A DNA stretch of 64,000 nucleotides from Mesorhizobium kowhaii (GCF_003253745.1 NZ_MZXV01000056.1:186001-250000); one strand, 5' to 3'; counted from the first letter of the stretch, positions 1 to 7,895 are shown. Numbers and translations are program-made. The notes: a model not told the origin generated them from the sequence alone.

Positions 1-282
1 GCGCCATTTGATGCGACTGTCGGGAGCTTGTCGCGAAGCGGCGTAATCGAGCATCGGCTGGTTGAGGTCGGTTACGACATAGCTTGCGCCGGGGGACAGT
101 TTTGGCGCCAATGCGCGGGTGACAACCCCGGTGCCCGCGGCGATTTCCAAAACGGCACGTGGCGACAAGGACGCTGCTCGTCGTGCAAGATCCGCGGCGA
201 ACGGCTCGAAAATCAACGGCACCATATAGCGGTCGTAGTTTTCCGGAATCGAGCTCGCGAACACCTTGTCCGTTTCCAACAT
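1..282 (-). CDS. Class I SAM-dependent methyltransferase, N-terminal part only
   Basis: The reverse strand encodes about 94 residues that begin MLETDKVFASSIPENYDRYM and run off the window edge. The glycine-rich SAM-binding motif LEIAAGTGVVT and the acidic end of strand beta-2, VVTDLNQPML, are both visible, which fits a Rossmann-fold class I methyltransferase. Proteins of this type often act on small molecules, but the substrate cannot be told because the C-terminal part lies outside the window. I chose the ATG at 282; in-frame GTG codons lie a few bases upstream. It is transcribed away from the glutamine-synthetase-like gene. Confidence 0.8.
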   Translation of the reverse strand, partial: MLETDKVFASSIPENYDRYMVPLIFEPFAADLARRAASLSPRAVLEIAAGTGVVTRALAPKLSPGASYVVTDLNQPMLDYAASRQAPDSRIKWR

Positions 283-615
283 TGCCACCACCCGCGATCC
301 GTTGAATAGCGCGCGAGACTAGCACATTATTGCCCGCATAGATCGTTTTCGACCGAGGCGACCGTGCAAGCCATCTTGGCTGAGCCGCGGCCGTGCAAAT
401 GCCACTTGGCTTTCCATCCCCTTGCCTCTATGTTGCGATCGCAGATCGCGCAATTGGTTTTGAAATGCCTCCCGACATCCCGGCTAGTGACTTGAAAAAA
501 TAAAGAAAACGCCTGGCGACGGCCGGGTTTTGTTTTCAAGAACTCACGAGCTATTTTTACCAGGGACAGTGCGGCCGATCAGGCTGCGGCACCTTCAAAA
601 ACCAGGGGTTAGAAA
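283..615. other. Intergenic region with a short imperfect direct repeat
   Basis: No convincing gene is seen in these 333 bases between two divergent genes. The stretch is more AT-rich than its surroundings. Two related copies of about 20 bases occur at 362-381 and 391-411, both beginning CCGTGCAA and ending CTTGGCT, about 29 bases apart. Further on, CTTGAAAA at 491-498 and TTTTCAAG at 533-540 could form the ends of a stem-loop. These may be regulator sites for one of the flanking genes; that is inference. Reading frames here have no recognisable domain. Confidence 0.4.
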
Positions 616-1971
616 TTGAGCGATGCAATTGCGGACGTTTTGAACTGGCTTGAAAGCAGGAACGACATCCAGAGCCTGAGGGCGGCTGTGTGCGACCTCA
701 ACGGTGTCATGCGCGGCAAGCGCATCCCGGTCGAGCAGGCGCGCAAGGCGCTCGAAGGCAAGCTGCGCATGCCTTATTCCCTGATCGGGCTCGACATCTG
801 GGGCGAAGACATCGAAGGCAACACGCTGGTTTTCTCGACAGGCGACGCCGACGGACTTTGCCAATGGACAGGGCGCGGCATTCTCCCGGTGGCCTGGACG
901 GCGCATCCGACGGCGCTTGTCCCGCTCTGGCTCGCCGACGAAACCGGCGCGCCGTATCTTGGCGATCCACGGCGGGCGCTGGCCCGCATTCTCGATCGCT
1001 ACAAGGCCTTGGGATTGACCCCGGTCGCGGCGACGGAACTTGAATTCTATCTGGTCGATCCACAGTCGCAGCGGCCGGTCGGGCCGGTCTCACCGGTCAC
1101 CGGGCGCCGGCTCGATTCCGACGCCGCCCTGTCGATCGATGAGATCGACGACTTCGAATCCTTCATCCACGACGTCTACGAAGCCTGCAGAACGCAAGGC
1201 ATTCCCGTCGACACAGCCATTGCCGAAAATGGCGTCGGCCAGTTCGAGATCAATCTGAACCACGTCGCCGACGCTCTGCGGGCGGCTGACGATGCCGTGT
1301 TGTTCAAGCGCACGGTGAAGGGCATCGCCCGCAAGCACGGTTTCGCCGCCTGCTTCATGGCGAAGCCCTATGGTGACCGCGCCGGCAACGGCTTTCACGT
1401 CCACTTCAGCCTGATCGACGCCGAGGGGCGCAACGTGTTCGACGACGGCACGGATCAAGGCTCGGAAATCATGCGCCATGCGGTCGGCGGCCTTCTCGCG
1501 GCGATGGCCGAGAGCACGCTGGTGTTCGCACCGCACTTCAATTCATACCGCAGGCTGCGTCCGAGGTCCTACGCGCCGACCGCCGTGGCCTGGGGTTACG
1601 AGAACCGCATGGTCGCGATCCGCATTCCCGGTGGCCCGACCGGCGCGCGTCGCATCGAGCATCGCGTTTCGGGAGCGGATGCCAATCCCTATCTGGTGCT
1701 TGCCGCCATATTGGGCGCAGCGCTGATCGGCATTGAAAGACAGTTATCGCCCGGCGACCCGACCGGCAGCGACGGGCAAGGGCTTGTGCCGGCCAAGCTA
1801 CCGCCGGACTGGGCTTCCGCGATCGCCAGTTTCGAGAGCGGGACACATGTGGCCGAGATCTTTCCGACGATCCTGCGCGACTCCTTCATCGCCTGCAAAC
1901 GCCAGGAACTGAACACGTTCGCCCTCAATGTCAGCGATTTCGAGATCGAGACCTACCTGGAAAGCGTTTAG
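616..1971 (+). CDS. Glutamine synthetase family protein (GlnT / gamma-glutamyl-polyamine synthetase type)
   Basis: A 451-residue protein of the ATP-dependent glutamate-amine ligase family. The N-terminal beta-grasp region contains CDLNGVMRGKRIP. The catalytic region has the metal and glutamate binding motifs ATELEFYLVDP and ENGVGQFEINL, the ATP-site motif KPYGDRAGNGFHVHFS, and the C-terminal IRIPGG and RRIEHRVSGADANPY blocks. These match the class used for gamma-glutamylation of amines (PuuA-like) rather than housekeeping GlnA; the exact amine is unknown. It starts with TTG, preceded by AGGGG about 8 bases upstream. It stands alone. Part of its 3' end is copied 485 bases downstream. Confidence 0.85.
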   Translation: MSDAIADVLNWLESRNDIQSLRAAVCDLNGVMRGKRIPVEQARKALEGKLRMPYSLIGLDIWGEDIEGNTLVFSTGDADGLCQWTGRGILPVAWTAHPTALVPLWLADETGAPYLGDPRRALARILDRYKALGLTPVAATELEFYLVDPQSQRPVGPVSPVTGRRLDSDAALSIDEIDDFESFIHDVYEACRTQGIPVDTAIAENGVGQFEINLNHVADALRAADDAVLFKRTVKGIARKHGFAACFMAKPYGDRAGNGFHVHFSLIDAEGRNVFDDGTDQGSEIMRHAVGGLLAAMAESTLVFAPHFNSYRRLRPRSYAPTAVAWGYENRMVAIRIPGGPTGARRIEHRVSGADANPYLVLAAILGAALIGIERQLSPGDPTGSDGQGLVPAKLPPDWASAIASFESGTHVAEIFPTILRDSFIACKRQELNTFALNVSDFEIETYLESV

Positions 1972-2008
1972 ACGCTGGACGCTAGACCTGGCCAAACAAG
2001 TTCCTATT

Positions 2009-2233
2009 ATGCAGCCGATGGGGATACTTCGACCGCGACCGAAACCCAGGAAGGTTTATCCAAATAGCGACCGCTTCGAGGAAGATGGTCGGCGCATTTA
2101 CAGTGCCTATGCACCAGCATCCCCGCCTCGCCGCAAGAGGTCAGCGCAACGCCTCCGCCTTGTCGCGATCGTCGCCGTTTTTGCTGTCGCTGCCGTGGCG
2201 ACAGCTATCGCGCTTGCGTGGTGGCCAAACTAG
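2009..2233 (+). CDS. Small protein with one C-terminal membrane helix, unknown function
   Basis: A 74-residue frame beginning MQPMGILRPRPKPRK, rich in Arg and Pro, and ending in a hydrophobic stretch (VAIVAVFAVAAVATAIALAW) that reads as one transmembrane helix next to the C-terminus. The basic segment RRKRSAQRLR just before the helix suggests the N-terminus stays in the cytoplasm, as in tail-anchored proteins. There is no clear ribosome binding site, and ATG 2018 is an alternative start. I do not recognise a family. It sits only 7 bases before a decayed copy of the upstream ligase gene. Confidence 0.45.
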   Translation: MQPMGILRPRPKPRKVYPNSDRFEEDGRRIYSAYAPASPPRRKRSAQRLRLVAIVAVFAVAAVATAIALAWWPN

Positions 2234-2240
2234 CTACGAA

Positions 2241-2364
2241 GACCCGACCGACAGCGACGGGCAAGGGCTCGTGCCGGCCAAGCTGCCGCCGGACTGAGCC
2301 TCCGCGATCGCCAGTTTCGAGAGCGGAACACATGTGGCGGAGATCTTTCCGGCAATCCTGCGCG
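2241..2364 (+). pseudogene. Duplicated 3' fragment of the glutamine-synthetase-family gene
   Basis: These 124 bases align without gaps to 1756-1879 inside the upstream ligase gene, with 9 mismatches counted by eye (about 93% identity). One of the changes turns a TGG codon of the parent frame into TGA, so the copy cannot be translated as the ligase. It has no start and is truncated at both ends. It looks like the remains of a tandem duplication or a recombination scar. Confidence 0.85.
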
Positions 2365-2470
2365 CGACGGCTTGGGGGGTCTCCGCCTGCTGTCCCGCAG
2401 TGCTGGCCGCCCAAGCTTGCGAGATCAGCAACCCGCCGCTTCCGGCCGCAAGCAACGTACGACGTGTAAC
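2365..2470 (-). pseudogene. Remnant of a gene encoding an exported protein (signal peptide only)
   Basis: On the reverse strand, immediately next to the duplicated ligase fragment, an open stretch reads TRRTLLAAGSGGLLISQAWA followed by ASTAGQQAETPQAVAR. This is a basic n-region, hydrophobic core and AWA-type cleavage site, like a Sec or Tat signal peptide. The codon where a start would be expected is GTT, and the frame runs straight into reverse-complemented ligase sequence, so no mature domain follows. I read it as the 5' end of a gene lost when the neighbouring fragment arrived; the original function is unknown. Confidence 0.4.
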
Positions 2471-2550
2471 GTAGCGTCGAGAAATACGCGAACTTCCTAA
2501 CGAGTAGCGAATAGGTCCGTTACTTCCTACTTGGGCAATCGGTTGGATTG

Positions 2551-3240
2551 TCAGAACGCCTCGACCCACGGTCTGAGCTCGACTTCGAAGCTCCAGGCGC
2601 TCCGGTGCTGACGATGGACCGCGAGATAGGCCTCGGCGATCGCGTCTGGCGACAGGCGGTGGTCCGGCCTGTCGGGATCGGCTGCCTGTCCGGGCGGCTC
2701 GATCTGACCGTCAATGATGAAATGCGCGACATGGATGTTTTTGGGCGCAAGCTCGCGGGCCATGGATTGCGCCAGTCCGCGCAGGCCGAATTTCGGCATG
2801 GCAAAGCCGGCCGAGCCGGAAAACCCCTTGAGGCTGGCGGTGGCACCGGTGAACAGGATCGATCCCGAGCCCCGCGCCAGCAGCCGCCGAGCCGCCTGCT
2901 GGCCGACCAGGAAGCCGCCATAAGCGCCGACCAGCAGCGCCTGCCTGACCGCATCGGGATCGAGATCGGCGATCGGGCCGCGCGTGCGCCCGCTGGCATT
3001 GAACACCGCAACTGCAAGCGGACCGGCCTTATCGGCGGCGTCGAACAAATTTGCGACGGAGGCTGGATCGGCGACGTCCGTCTCGACGGCCAGTGCGCCG
3101 GTCTCGTCGACCAGGGCGCGCAGCTTCTCGACGTTGCGGGCGGCCAGAACCACACGGAAGCCCTCTCTCGTGAGAAGACGCGCAAGCGAGGCGCTCAGGC
3201 CAGCGCCCGCACCTGCAATGACGGCCACATCGGATGTCAT
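2551..3240 (-). CDS. Atypical classical SDR oxidoreductase lacking the catalytic tyrosine
   Basis: A 229-residue short-chain dehydrogenase-like protein. The nucleotide-binding turn is GAGAGLSASLA, and NASG and the TGATAS segment occupy the usual places. At the active site the tyrosine of YxxxK is replaced by phenylalanine (FAMPK), while the lysine is kept. A known subgroup of classical SDRs has this Phe and shares the AQSMARELAP and HVAHFIIDG blocks, so this is probably a family trait and not a recent mutation. The substrate is unknown. A strong GGAGG site precedes the ATG. No operon partner; the nearest gene in the same direction is the RpiR regulator, 188 bases upstream. Confidence 0.8.
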   Translation of the reverse strand: MTSDVAVIAGAGAGLSASLARLLTREGFRVVLAARNVEKLRALVDETGALAVETDVADPASVANLFDAADKAGPLAVAVFNASGRTRGPIADLDPDAVRQALLVGAYGGFLVGQQAARRLLARGSGSILFTGATASLKGFSGSAGFAMPKFGLRGLAQSMARELAPKNIHVAHFIIDGQIEPPGQAADPDRPDHRLSPDAIAEAYLAVHRQHRSAWSFEVELRPWVEAF

Positions 3241-3428
3241 GATTTTTTTCCTCCGGTGTTTCGCAACGTCGCGCCTTCGGCGACAAGAGGCAAGAAAAGC
3301 CTTTGCTGCGATTTTGGTGTCAGGTGGATGTGGATACCAAAAACCGCACGTGCAAGCCTCTGGCAGGTCGTGGGAGAGGTAGGCTCAATTCAAGATGACG
3401 GCGGGACTGCCCCTCCGTCCTGAGGAAA

Positions 3429-4289
3429 CTACGAAGACCGCTCGGCCTTCAGGACCGAGACCGCCACTTCGCTGTTATGGACATACTCGTTGGCGTCGGG
3501 CTGCTTTTGCACCAGCAGGATGAACAAAAGGTCGGTCAGCGTCAGCTGCGCGTCGCGCGCGGTGATCGAGGACGAGCGCGCACGCTCCTCGTCGGCGATG
3601 GTGTAGAGACAGATGTCGGCGACCCGGCTCAGCGGATTGTCGTGCAGGCCGGTGACGGCGATCACCGTCGTGCCGCGCTTGCTGGCAAGCTCGGCGATGC
3701 GCAAGGTTTCGATGCTGGCGCCGGAATAGGAGAGTGCAAACAGCACGTCACCCGGCCCGAGCGTCGAGACATTGGCCATCTGGATGTGGCTGTCGCTGTC
3801 ATGCAGGACATTGCGGCCGAGCTTCATCAGCTTGTAGGAGAAATCGCGCGCCACCAGCGAGGAAGCGCCGACACCGACCAGATGGATGCGGCGCGCAACA
3901 TCGAGCAGTTCCAGCGTCCTGGAGATGATCCGCTCGCTGTTGGCGGCGACGGTCCGCTGTATCGACAGAAGCTTGCTGCCGATCAGCTTTTTCAGAATGA
4001 CCTGGTAGCTGTCGCCAACCTCGATCGAACCGTGGATCACGCCGGCCGGTACCTGCCATTCCTGCGCCTTGGCCTCGCTGACGGCAAGCTTGAGCTCCTG
4101 GTAGCTGGCATAGCCAAGCTTCTGGCTGAACTTGACGACACTCGACTGGCTGCGTCCGATCTCGGCCGCAAGTGCGGCCGACGACAGACGCAGCATCTGG
4201 TCGGGATTGTCGACGATGTACCGGCCGATCTCACGATCGCCGGGCGCCATGCCGTCGAGCTTCGCATTGATCCTGTTCAGAACGGACAC
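3429..4289 (-). CDS. RpiR/MurR-family transcriptional regulator (HTH plus SIS domain)
   Basis: A 286-residue regulator. Residues 1-75 form the RpiR-type helix-turn-helix (AALAAEIGRSQSSVVKFSQK), and residues 125-260 form a sugar-isomerase (SIS) domain (IHLVGVGASSLVARD, ALSYSGASIETL) that binds phosphosugars. Its place, divergent from murA and near murQ and anmK, indicates that it senses an amino-sugar phosphate such as MurNAc-6-P or GlcNAc-6-P; that is inference from the MurR family. It starts with GTG preceded by GAGGGA. The 15-bp palindrome at 4350-4364 lies between it and murA and is a likely autoregulatory operator. Confidence 0.9.
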   Translation of the reverse strand: MSVLNRINAKLDGMAPGDREIGRYIVDNPDQMLRLSSAALAAEIGRSQSSVVKFSQKLGYASYQELKLAVSEAKAQEWQVPAGVIHGSIEVGDSYQVILKKLIGSKLLSIQRTVAANSERIISRTLELLDVARRIHLVGVGASSLVARDFSYKLMKLGRNVLHDSDSHIQMANVSTLGPGDVLFALSYSGASIETLRIAELASKRGTTVIAVTGLHDNPLSRVADICLYTIADEERARSSSITARDAQLTLTDLLFILLVQKQPDANEYVHNSEVAVSVLKAERSS

Positions 4290-4349
4290 GGGATTCCCTC
4301 GCGCTTCTCAGGCCGGCAAGCGCATAGCCGGCAGACGGCTCGCCACGAA

Positions 4350-4364
4350 GGAATAAATTATTCC
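4350..4364. promoter_or_regulatory. Probable RpiR/MurR operator in front of murA and rpiR
   Basis: The sequence GGAATAAATTATTCC is a perfect 7-1-7 palindrome. A related element, GGAATAATATATTCC, lies before murQ, also just upstream of a TTGAC box. The shared sequence and position, next to an RpiR gene, support a common operator. Confidence 0.7.
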
Positions 4365-4372
4365 AATTTCGA

Positions 4373-4400
4373 TTGACAGCCAAGAACGCAGAATTAATTC
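4373..4400 (+). promoter_or_regulatory. Candidate sigma-70-type promoter for murA
   Basis: TTGACA at 4373-4378 is followed after 16 bases by TAATTC at 4395-4400. It starts 8 bases after the palindromic operator. The murQ promoter shows the same arrangement. Prediction by eye only. Confidence 0.45.
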
Positions 4401-4489
4401 TCAACCTGGACCCAAGCCAAATCCGGGATTCGGAGAAGGACTCCGGAGCGAAACGGTGGCCCGGCTCTCCTCGCACAAGGTTTCGGCGC

Positions 4490-5746
4490 ATGGACAGATT
4501 GCGGATCGTCGGCGGACAAAGACTGGAAGGCGCGGTCACCATATCCGGCGCCAAGAACGCCGCCCTGCCGCAGATCGCGGCGGCCCTGCTCAGCCCCTAC
4601 CCGCTCGAACTGACCAACCTGCCTGATGTCACCGACGTCGAGAACATGCTCGGCGTGGTGCGGCTGCACGGCGCCGAAGTGACGCGGTCGGCCCATGCCG
4701 CGACGATCGACACCAGTGCCGCCGTCTCCAAGGAGACGTCCTACGACACGGTGCGAAAGATGCGGGCGACGGTGCTCGTCCTGGCGCCGCTGCTGGCCCG
4801 GTTCGGCCATGCGCGGGTTTCGCTGCCAGGCGGCTGTGCGATCGGCGCGCGGCCGGTCGACATGCATGTCGCGGCACTCGCCGCCCTGGGCGCCCGGATC
4901 ACCATCGAAAACGGCTCGATCGTCGCATCAGTGCCGAACGGGCTGACCGGCACGCGCATCGTCTTGAGCTCGCCATCGGTCGGAGCGACGGAAACCGCGA
5001 TGATGGCGGCGACCACGGCAAAGGGCGAAACCGAGATCCTCAACGCGGCGCGCGAACCCGAAGTGGCGGACCTCGCCGCTTGCCTCAACGCCATGGGCGC
5101 GCGCATCGAGGGTGCCGGCACGCACCGCATCCTGATTGCCGGCGGCACGACGTGGCATGCTGCCAGGCACGACATCATCCCGGACCGGATCGAGGCCGGC
5201 ACCTATGCCATCGCCGCTGCCATCACCGGCGGCCAGTTGGAACTGACGCATGCCCGGCTCGAGCATATGGCCTCGGTGGTGCAATTGCTGGAGGCAACCG
5301 GCGTCAGCGTCTGGCCGGGCGACCGCGGGCTCATCGTGTCACGCGACCGGCCGTTGAAGGCTGTCGACGTCACGACGGAACCCTATCCGGGGTTTCCGAC
5401 CGATCTCCAGGCGCAGTTCATGGCGCTGATGTGTTGCGCCGAGGGTGCGTCACTGCTGCGTGAAACGATCTTCGAGAACCGCTTCATGCATGTTCCCGAA
5501 CTGATGCGGCTCGGCGCAAATATCAAGCTGCAGGGCACCACTGCGCTGGTGCGTGGTGGCGCGATGCTGCATGGCGCACCGGTGATGGCCACCGACCTGC
5601 GCGCTTCGGTGTCGCTGGTGCTGGCGGCGCTGGTGTGCGAGGGCGAGGCGACCATCAACCGGGTCTATCACCTCGACCGCGGCTATGAGCAACTGGACCG
5701 CAAGCTGCGCCTGTGCGGCGCCGACATCGAGCGGCTGAGCGCATGA
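4490..5746 (+). CDS. murA: UDP-N-acetylglucosamine 1-carboxyvinyltransferase (MurA paralogue)
   Basis: A 418-residue EPSP-synthase-fold enzyme that transfers enolpyruvate from PEP to UDP-GlcNAc, the first committed step of peptidoglycan synthesis. Key motifs are present: GAKNAALP with the active-site lysine, the loop PGGCAIGARPVD with the fosfomycin-reactive cysteine, and PGFPTDLQAQ with the catalytic aspartate. I start at ATG 4490 because the family begins just before RIVGG; the frame stays open upstream. Its stop overlaps the next start (ATGA). Placement with a MurR-like regulator and salvage genes suggests a second, inducible MurA and not the housekeeping copy, though the rest of the genome is not visible. 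Confidence 0.88.
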   Translation: MDRLRIVGGQRLEGAVTISGAKNAALPQIAAALLSPYPLELTNLPDVTDVENMLGVVRLHGAEVTRSAHAATIDTSAAVSKETSYDTVRKMRATVLVLAPLLARFGHARVSLPGGCAIGARPVDMHVAALAALGARITIENGSIVASVPNGLTGTRIVLSSPSVGATETAMMAATTAKGETEILNAAREPEVADLAACLNAMGARIEGAGTHRILIAGGTTWHAARHDIIPDRIEAGTYAIAAAITGGQLELTHARLEHMASVVQLLEATGVSVWPGDRGLIVSRDRPLKAVDVTTEPYPGFPTDLQAQFMALMCCAEGASLLRETIFENRFMHVPELMRLGANIKLQGTTALVRGGAMLHGAPVMATDLRASVSLVLAALVCEGEATINRVYHLDRGYEQLDRKLRLCGADIERLSA

Positions 5747-6624
5747 ACAGCGGCGCGGATTATTTTCTCGGCGTCGACGGCGGCGGGACCGGATGTCGCG
5801 CCCGCATCGAGGACGCCCAGGGAAACGTGCTGGGACAGGGCCTGTCGGGCCCGGCGACAACGCGGCTCGGCATCGATGCGGCCTGGGCCTCGATTGCGAA
5901 AGCTTTTGGCGCGGCGATCGAAGAGACAGGCTTCGGACCAGCCGAAACAGCCAGAATTCGCGCCGGCATTGGCCTTGCCGGCATCGGCCGCAAGGGCGCG
6001 CTGGAGGCGTTGCGGGCGATCGTGCATCCCTTTGCCAGCATCGATTTCGTCAGTGATGGCGTCGGGGCCTGCCTTGGCGCGCATTCCGGTCAGGACGGCG
6101 CCATCGTCATTGCCGGCACGGGCTCGATCGGCCTCGGCTTTGTCGACGGCCGCGACCTGCGTGTCGGCGGTTACGGTTTTCCGATCTCAGATGAAGGCAG
6201 CGGCGCCGATCTTGGGCTGAAAGCCGTGCAGCTGGCGTTGCGCGCCCATGACGGCCGGCACGAGCGGTCGGCGCTGCTGGCCGAGGTGATGCAGCGCTTC
6301 GAGGGCGACCCTATGGAAGCGGTTGCCTGGATGGACCGCGCCAGCGCCACGGACTATGCGGCGCTGGCGCCGATGGTGATGCGCCACGCCGACCAGGGCG
6401 ATCCGGTCGGCCGGCGCATCGTGCAAAGTGCGGCCGAGCAGATCGACACGCTGGTGCGGGTGCTGTTCGAACAAGGCGCGCCGCGCGTGACCTTGCTGGG
6501 CGGTCTCTCGAGCCCGCTCGAGCCATGGCTTTCACCCGATGTAAGGCGCCGCCTGAAGCCCGCTGATGGCGACGCCGTCTCAGGAGCGATCATCCTCGCC
6601 AAACGGTCCTGCGGCGGGCGATAG
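5743..6624 (+). CDS. BadF/BadG-type ATPase, probable N-acetylglucosamine kinase
   Basis: A 293-residue sugar kinase of the actin-like ATPase superfamily. The phosphate-1 motif VDGGGTGCRA is at the N-terminus, GTGSIGLG forms the second phosphate loop, and SDEGSGADLG matches the substrate-loop motif of GlcNAc/GlcN kinases of the BadF/BadG/BcrA/BcrD family. It would phosphorylate free GlcNAc or a related amino sugar in the cytoplasm. Translation is coupled to murA by an ATGA overlap. The neighbours (murQ, anmK, regulator) support an amino-sugar substrate. Confidence 0.8.
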   Translation: MNSGADYFLGVDGGGTGCRARIEDAQGNVLGQGLSGPATTRLGIDAAWASIAKAFGAAIEETGFGPAETARIRAGIGLAGIGRKGALEALRAIVHPFASIDFVSDGVGACLGAHSGQDGAIVIAGTGSIGLGFVDGRDLRVGGYGFPISDEGSGADLGLKAVQLALRAHDGRHERSALLAEVMQRFEGDPMEAVAWMDRASATDYAALAPMVMRHADQGDPVGRRIVQSAAEQIDTLVRVLFEQGAPRVTLLGGLSSPLEPWLSPDVRRRLKPADGDAVSGAIILAKRSCGGR

Positions 6625-6639
6625 CGCTCTGTCCGGATA

Positions 6640-6654
6640 GGAATAATATATTCC
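6640..6654. promoter_or_regulatory. Second probable RpiR/MurR operator, in front of murQ
   Basis: GGAATAATATATTCC has 6-bp inverted arms (GGAATA/TATTCC) around a 3-base centre. It matches the operator at 4350-4364 in sequence and in its distance to a TTGAC box, here at 6664. It would put the murQ-to-anmK unit under the same regulator. Confidence 0.65.
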
Positions 6655-6663
6655 ACATTCCTG

Positions 6664-6692
6664 TTGACGGTGCGAATATTAAATTCTAAAAA
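6664..6692 (+). promoter_or_regulatory. Candidate promoter for the murQ operon
   Basis: TTGACG at 6664-6669 with an AT-rich -10 region near 6680-6692. The order operator, about 9 bases, then -35 box repeats that seen before murA. The exact -10 hexamer is uncertain. Confidence 0.4.
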
Positions 6693-6803
6693 GTTAACGA
6701 AAGAAAACAGGTAGCGACAACGGACCCATCGTCCGTGTGCGCTGGTGCCGGTCAAGGAGCTACGCTCGACGCCGGCCGTGCAGCATGATTTGGAAGCACT
6801 GGG

Positions 6804-7727
6804 ATGACCGAACAAGGGTTGATGTCCGAGCTGGACCGGCTGATTTCCGAGGGCCGCAACCCTAGGACGATGGACATCGACCTGCTGCCGACCATCGACG
6901 TGCTGCGCAAGATCAATGATGAAGACAAGGCTGTTCCAGCGGCGGTCGAAAAGGTCGTTCCGGAAATCGCCGCTGCAGTGGACCGTATCGTGCTTGCCTT
7001 CCAAAAAGGCGCACGCCTGATCTACATGGGCGCCGGCACCAGCGGCAGGCTTGGCGTTCTCGACGCTTCGGAATGCCCGCCGACCTTCGGCGTCCCCGAA
7101 GGCATGGTCGTCGGCCTGATCGCCGGCGGTCCTGACGCCCTGGTGCGATCGACGGAGGGCGCCGAGGACGATCCCACAATGGGCGCCAAGGCATTGCAGG
7201 AGATCGGGCTCACATCAGACGACGTGGTGGTCGGCATCGCCGTCAGCGGACGCACGCCCTATGTCATCGGCGGATTGAACTATGCCAAGCAGGTGGGCGC
7301 AACGACGGTCGCGCTGTCCTGCAATCCGGCCTCAACCATTGCCGGCATCGCCGACATTGCCATCTCGCCGGTTGTCGGCCCGGAAGTGCTCACCGGCTCG
7401 ACCCGGCTGAAGTCGGGAACCGCGCAAAAACTGGTGCTCAACATGCTGACCACCGCCAGCATGATCCGCATCGGCAAGAGCTACCAGAACCTGATGGTCG
7501 ACCTTAACCCGTCCAACAAGAAGCTGGTCGCCAGGGCGACCAGGATCGTCATGCAGACCACCGGCTGCGCGGCGCAGCAGGCCAAACAAGCGCTCGCCCA
7601 GACCAGCAATGATGTGAAGCTGGCGATCCTGGTGACGATCACCGGCATGGGCGTCGAAGAGGCGCGAGCGGCTCTCGGCAAGGCTGGAGGATTCCTGCGA
7701 AAGGCGATCAGCGACACGACGGCATGA
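6804..7727 (+). CDS. murQ: N-acetylmuramic acid 6-phosphate etherase
   Basis: A 307-residue SIS-domain enzyme that removes the D-lactyl ether from MurNAc-6-P, giving GlcNAc-6-P and D-lactate. The signature GTSGRLGVLDASECPPTFG carries the catalytic glutamate, and STEGAEDD holds the second acidic residue known from E. coli MurQ. Length is normal for the family. It heads the unit that continues with the importer, hydrolase and anmK. The promoter region 6625-6803 carries the palindrome at 6640-6654. Confidence 0.93.
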   Translation: MTEQGLMSELDRLISEGRNPRTMDIDLLPTIDVLRKINDEDKAVPAAVEKVVPEIAAAVDRIVLAFQKGARLIYMGAGTSGRLGVLDASECPPTFGVPEGMVVGLIAGGPDALVRSTEGAEDDPTMGAKALQEIGLTSDDVVVGIAVSGRTPYVIGGLNYAKQVGATTVALSCNPASTIAGIADIAISPVVGPEVLTGSTRLKSGTAQKLVLNMLTTASMIRIGKSYQNLMVDLNPSNKKLVARATRIVMQTTGCAAQQAKQALAQTSNDVKLAILVTITGMGVEEARAALGKAGGFLRKAISDTTA

Positions 7728-7813
7728 GCCGCATGGACATGACGGCAAAGCCGCATGAGACAAGACGGGATGAAGCCGCATGGGACAAGACGGCGTGAAG
7801 CCGCATAGACTGG
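7727..7813. repeat. Short tandem repeat of about 25 bp between murQ and the importer gene
   Basis: Units at 7748-7772 and 7773-7797 both begin AAGCCGCATG and share GACAAGACGG; a shorter first unit starts at 7727, inside the murQ stop codon, and a partial unit starts at 7798. The array lies in the murQ-importer spacer. No function is evident; it may reflect replication slippage or a processing site. Confidence 0.75.
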
Positions 7814-7895
7814 GCCGATACTCCAAAGCATGTGTGTCTTGGAAGCGGTCCGCAGAACTGCAAGGCATCGAGTTCAATCATAATGGGAGACGAGA

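Noticed and set aside
327..539. Possible 70-residue minus-strand gene
   Set aside because: No ribosome-binding site, no known domain and composition unlike neighbours; treated as intergenic.
2241..2364. Insertion sequence end or transposase remnant
   Set aside because: The sequence is a copy of the nearby ligase gene, and no transposase motif or terminal inverted repeat was seen.
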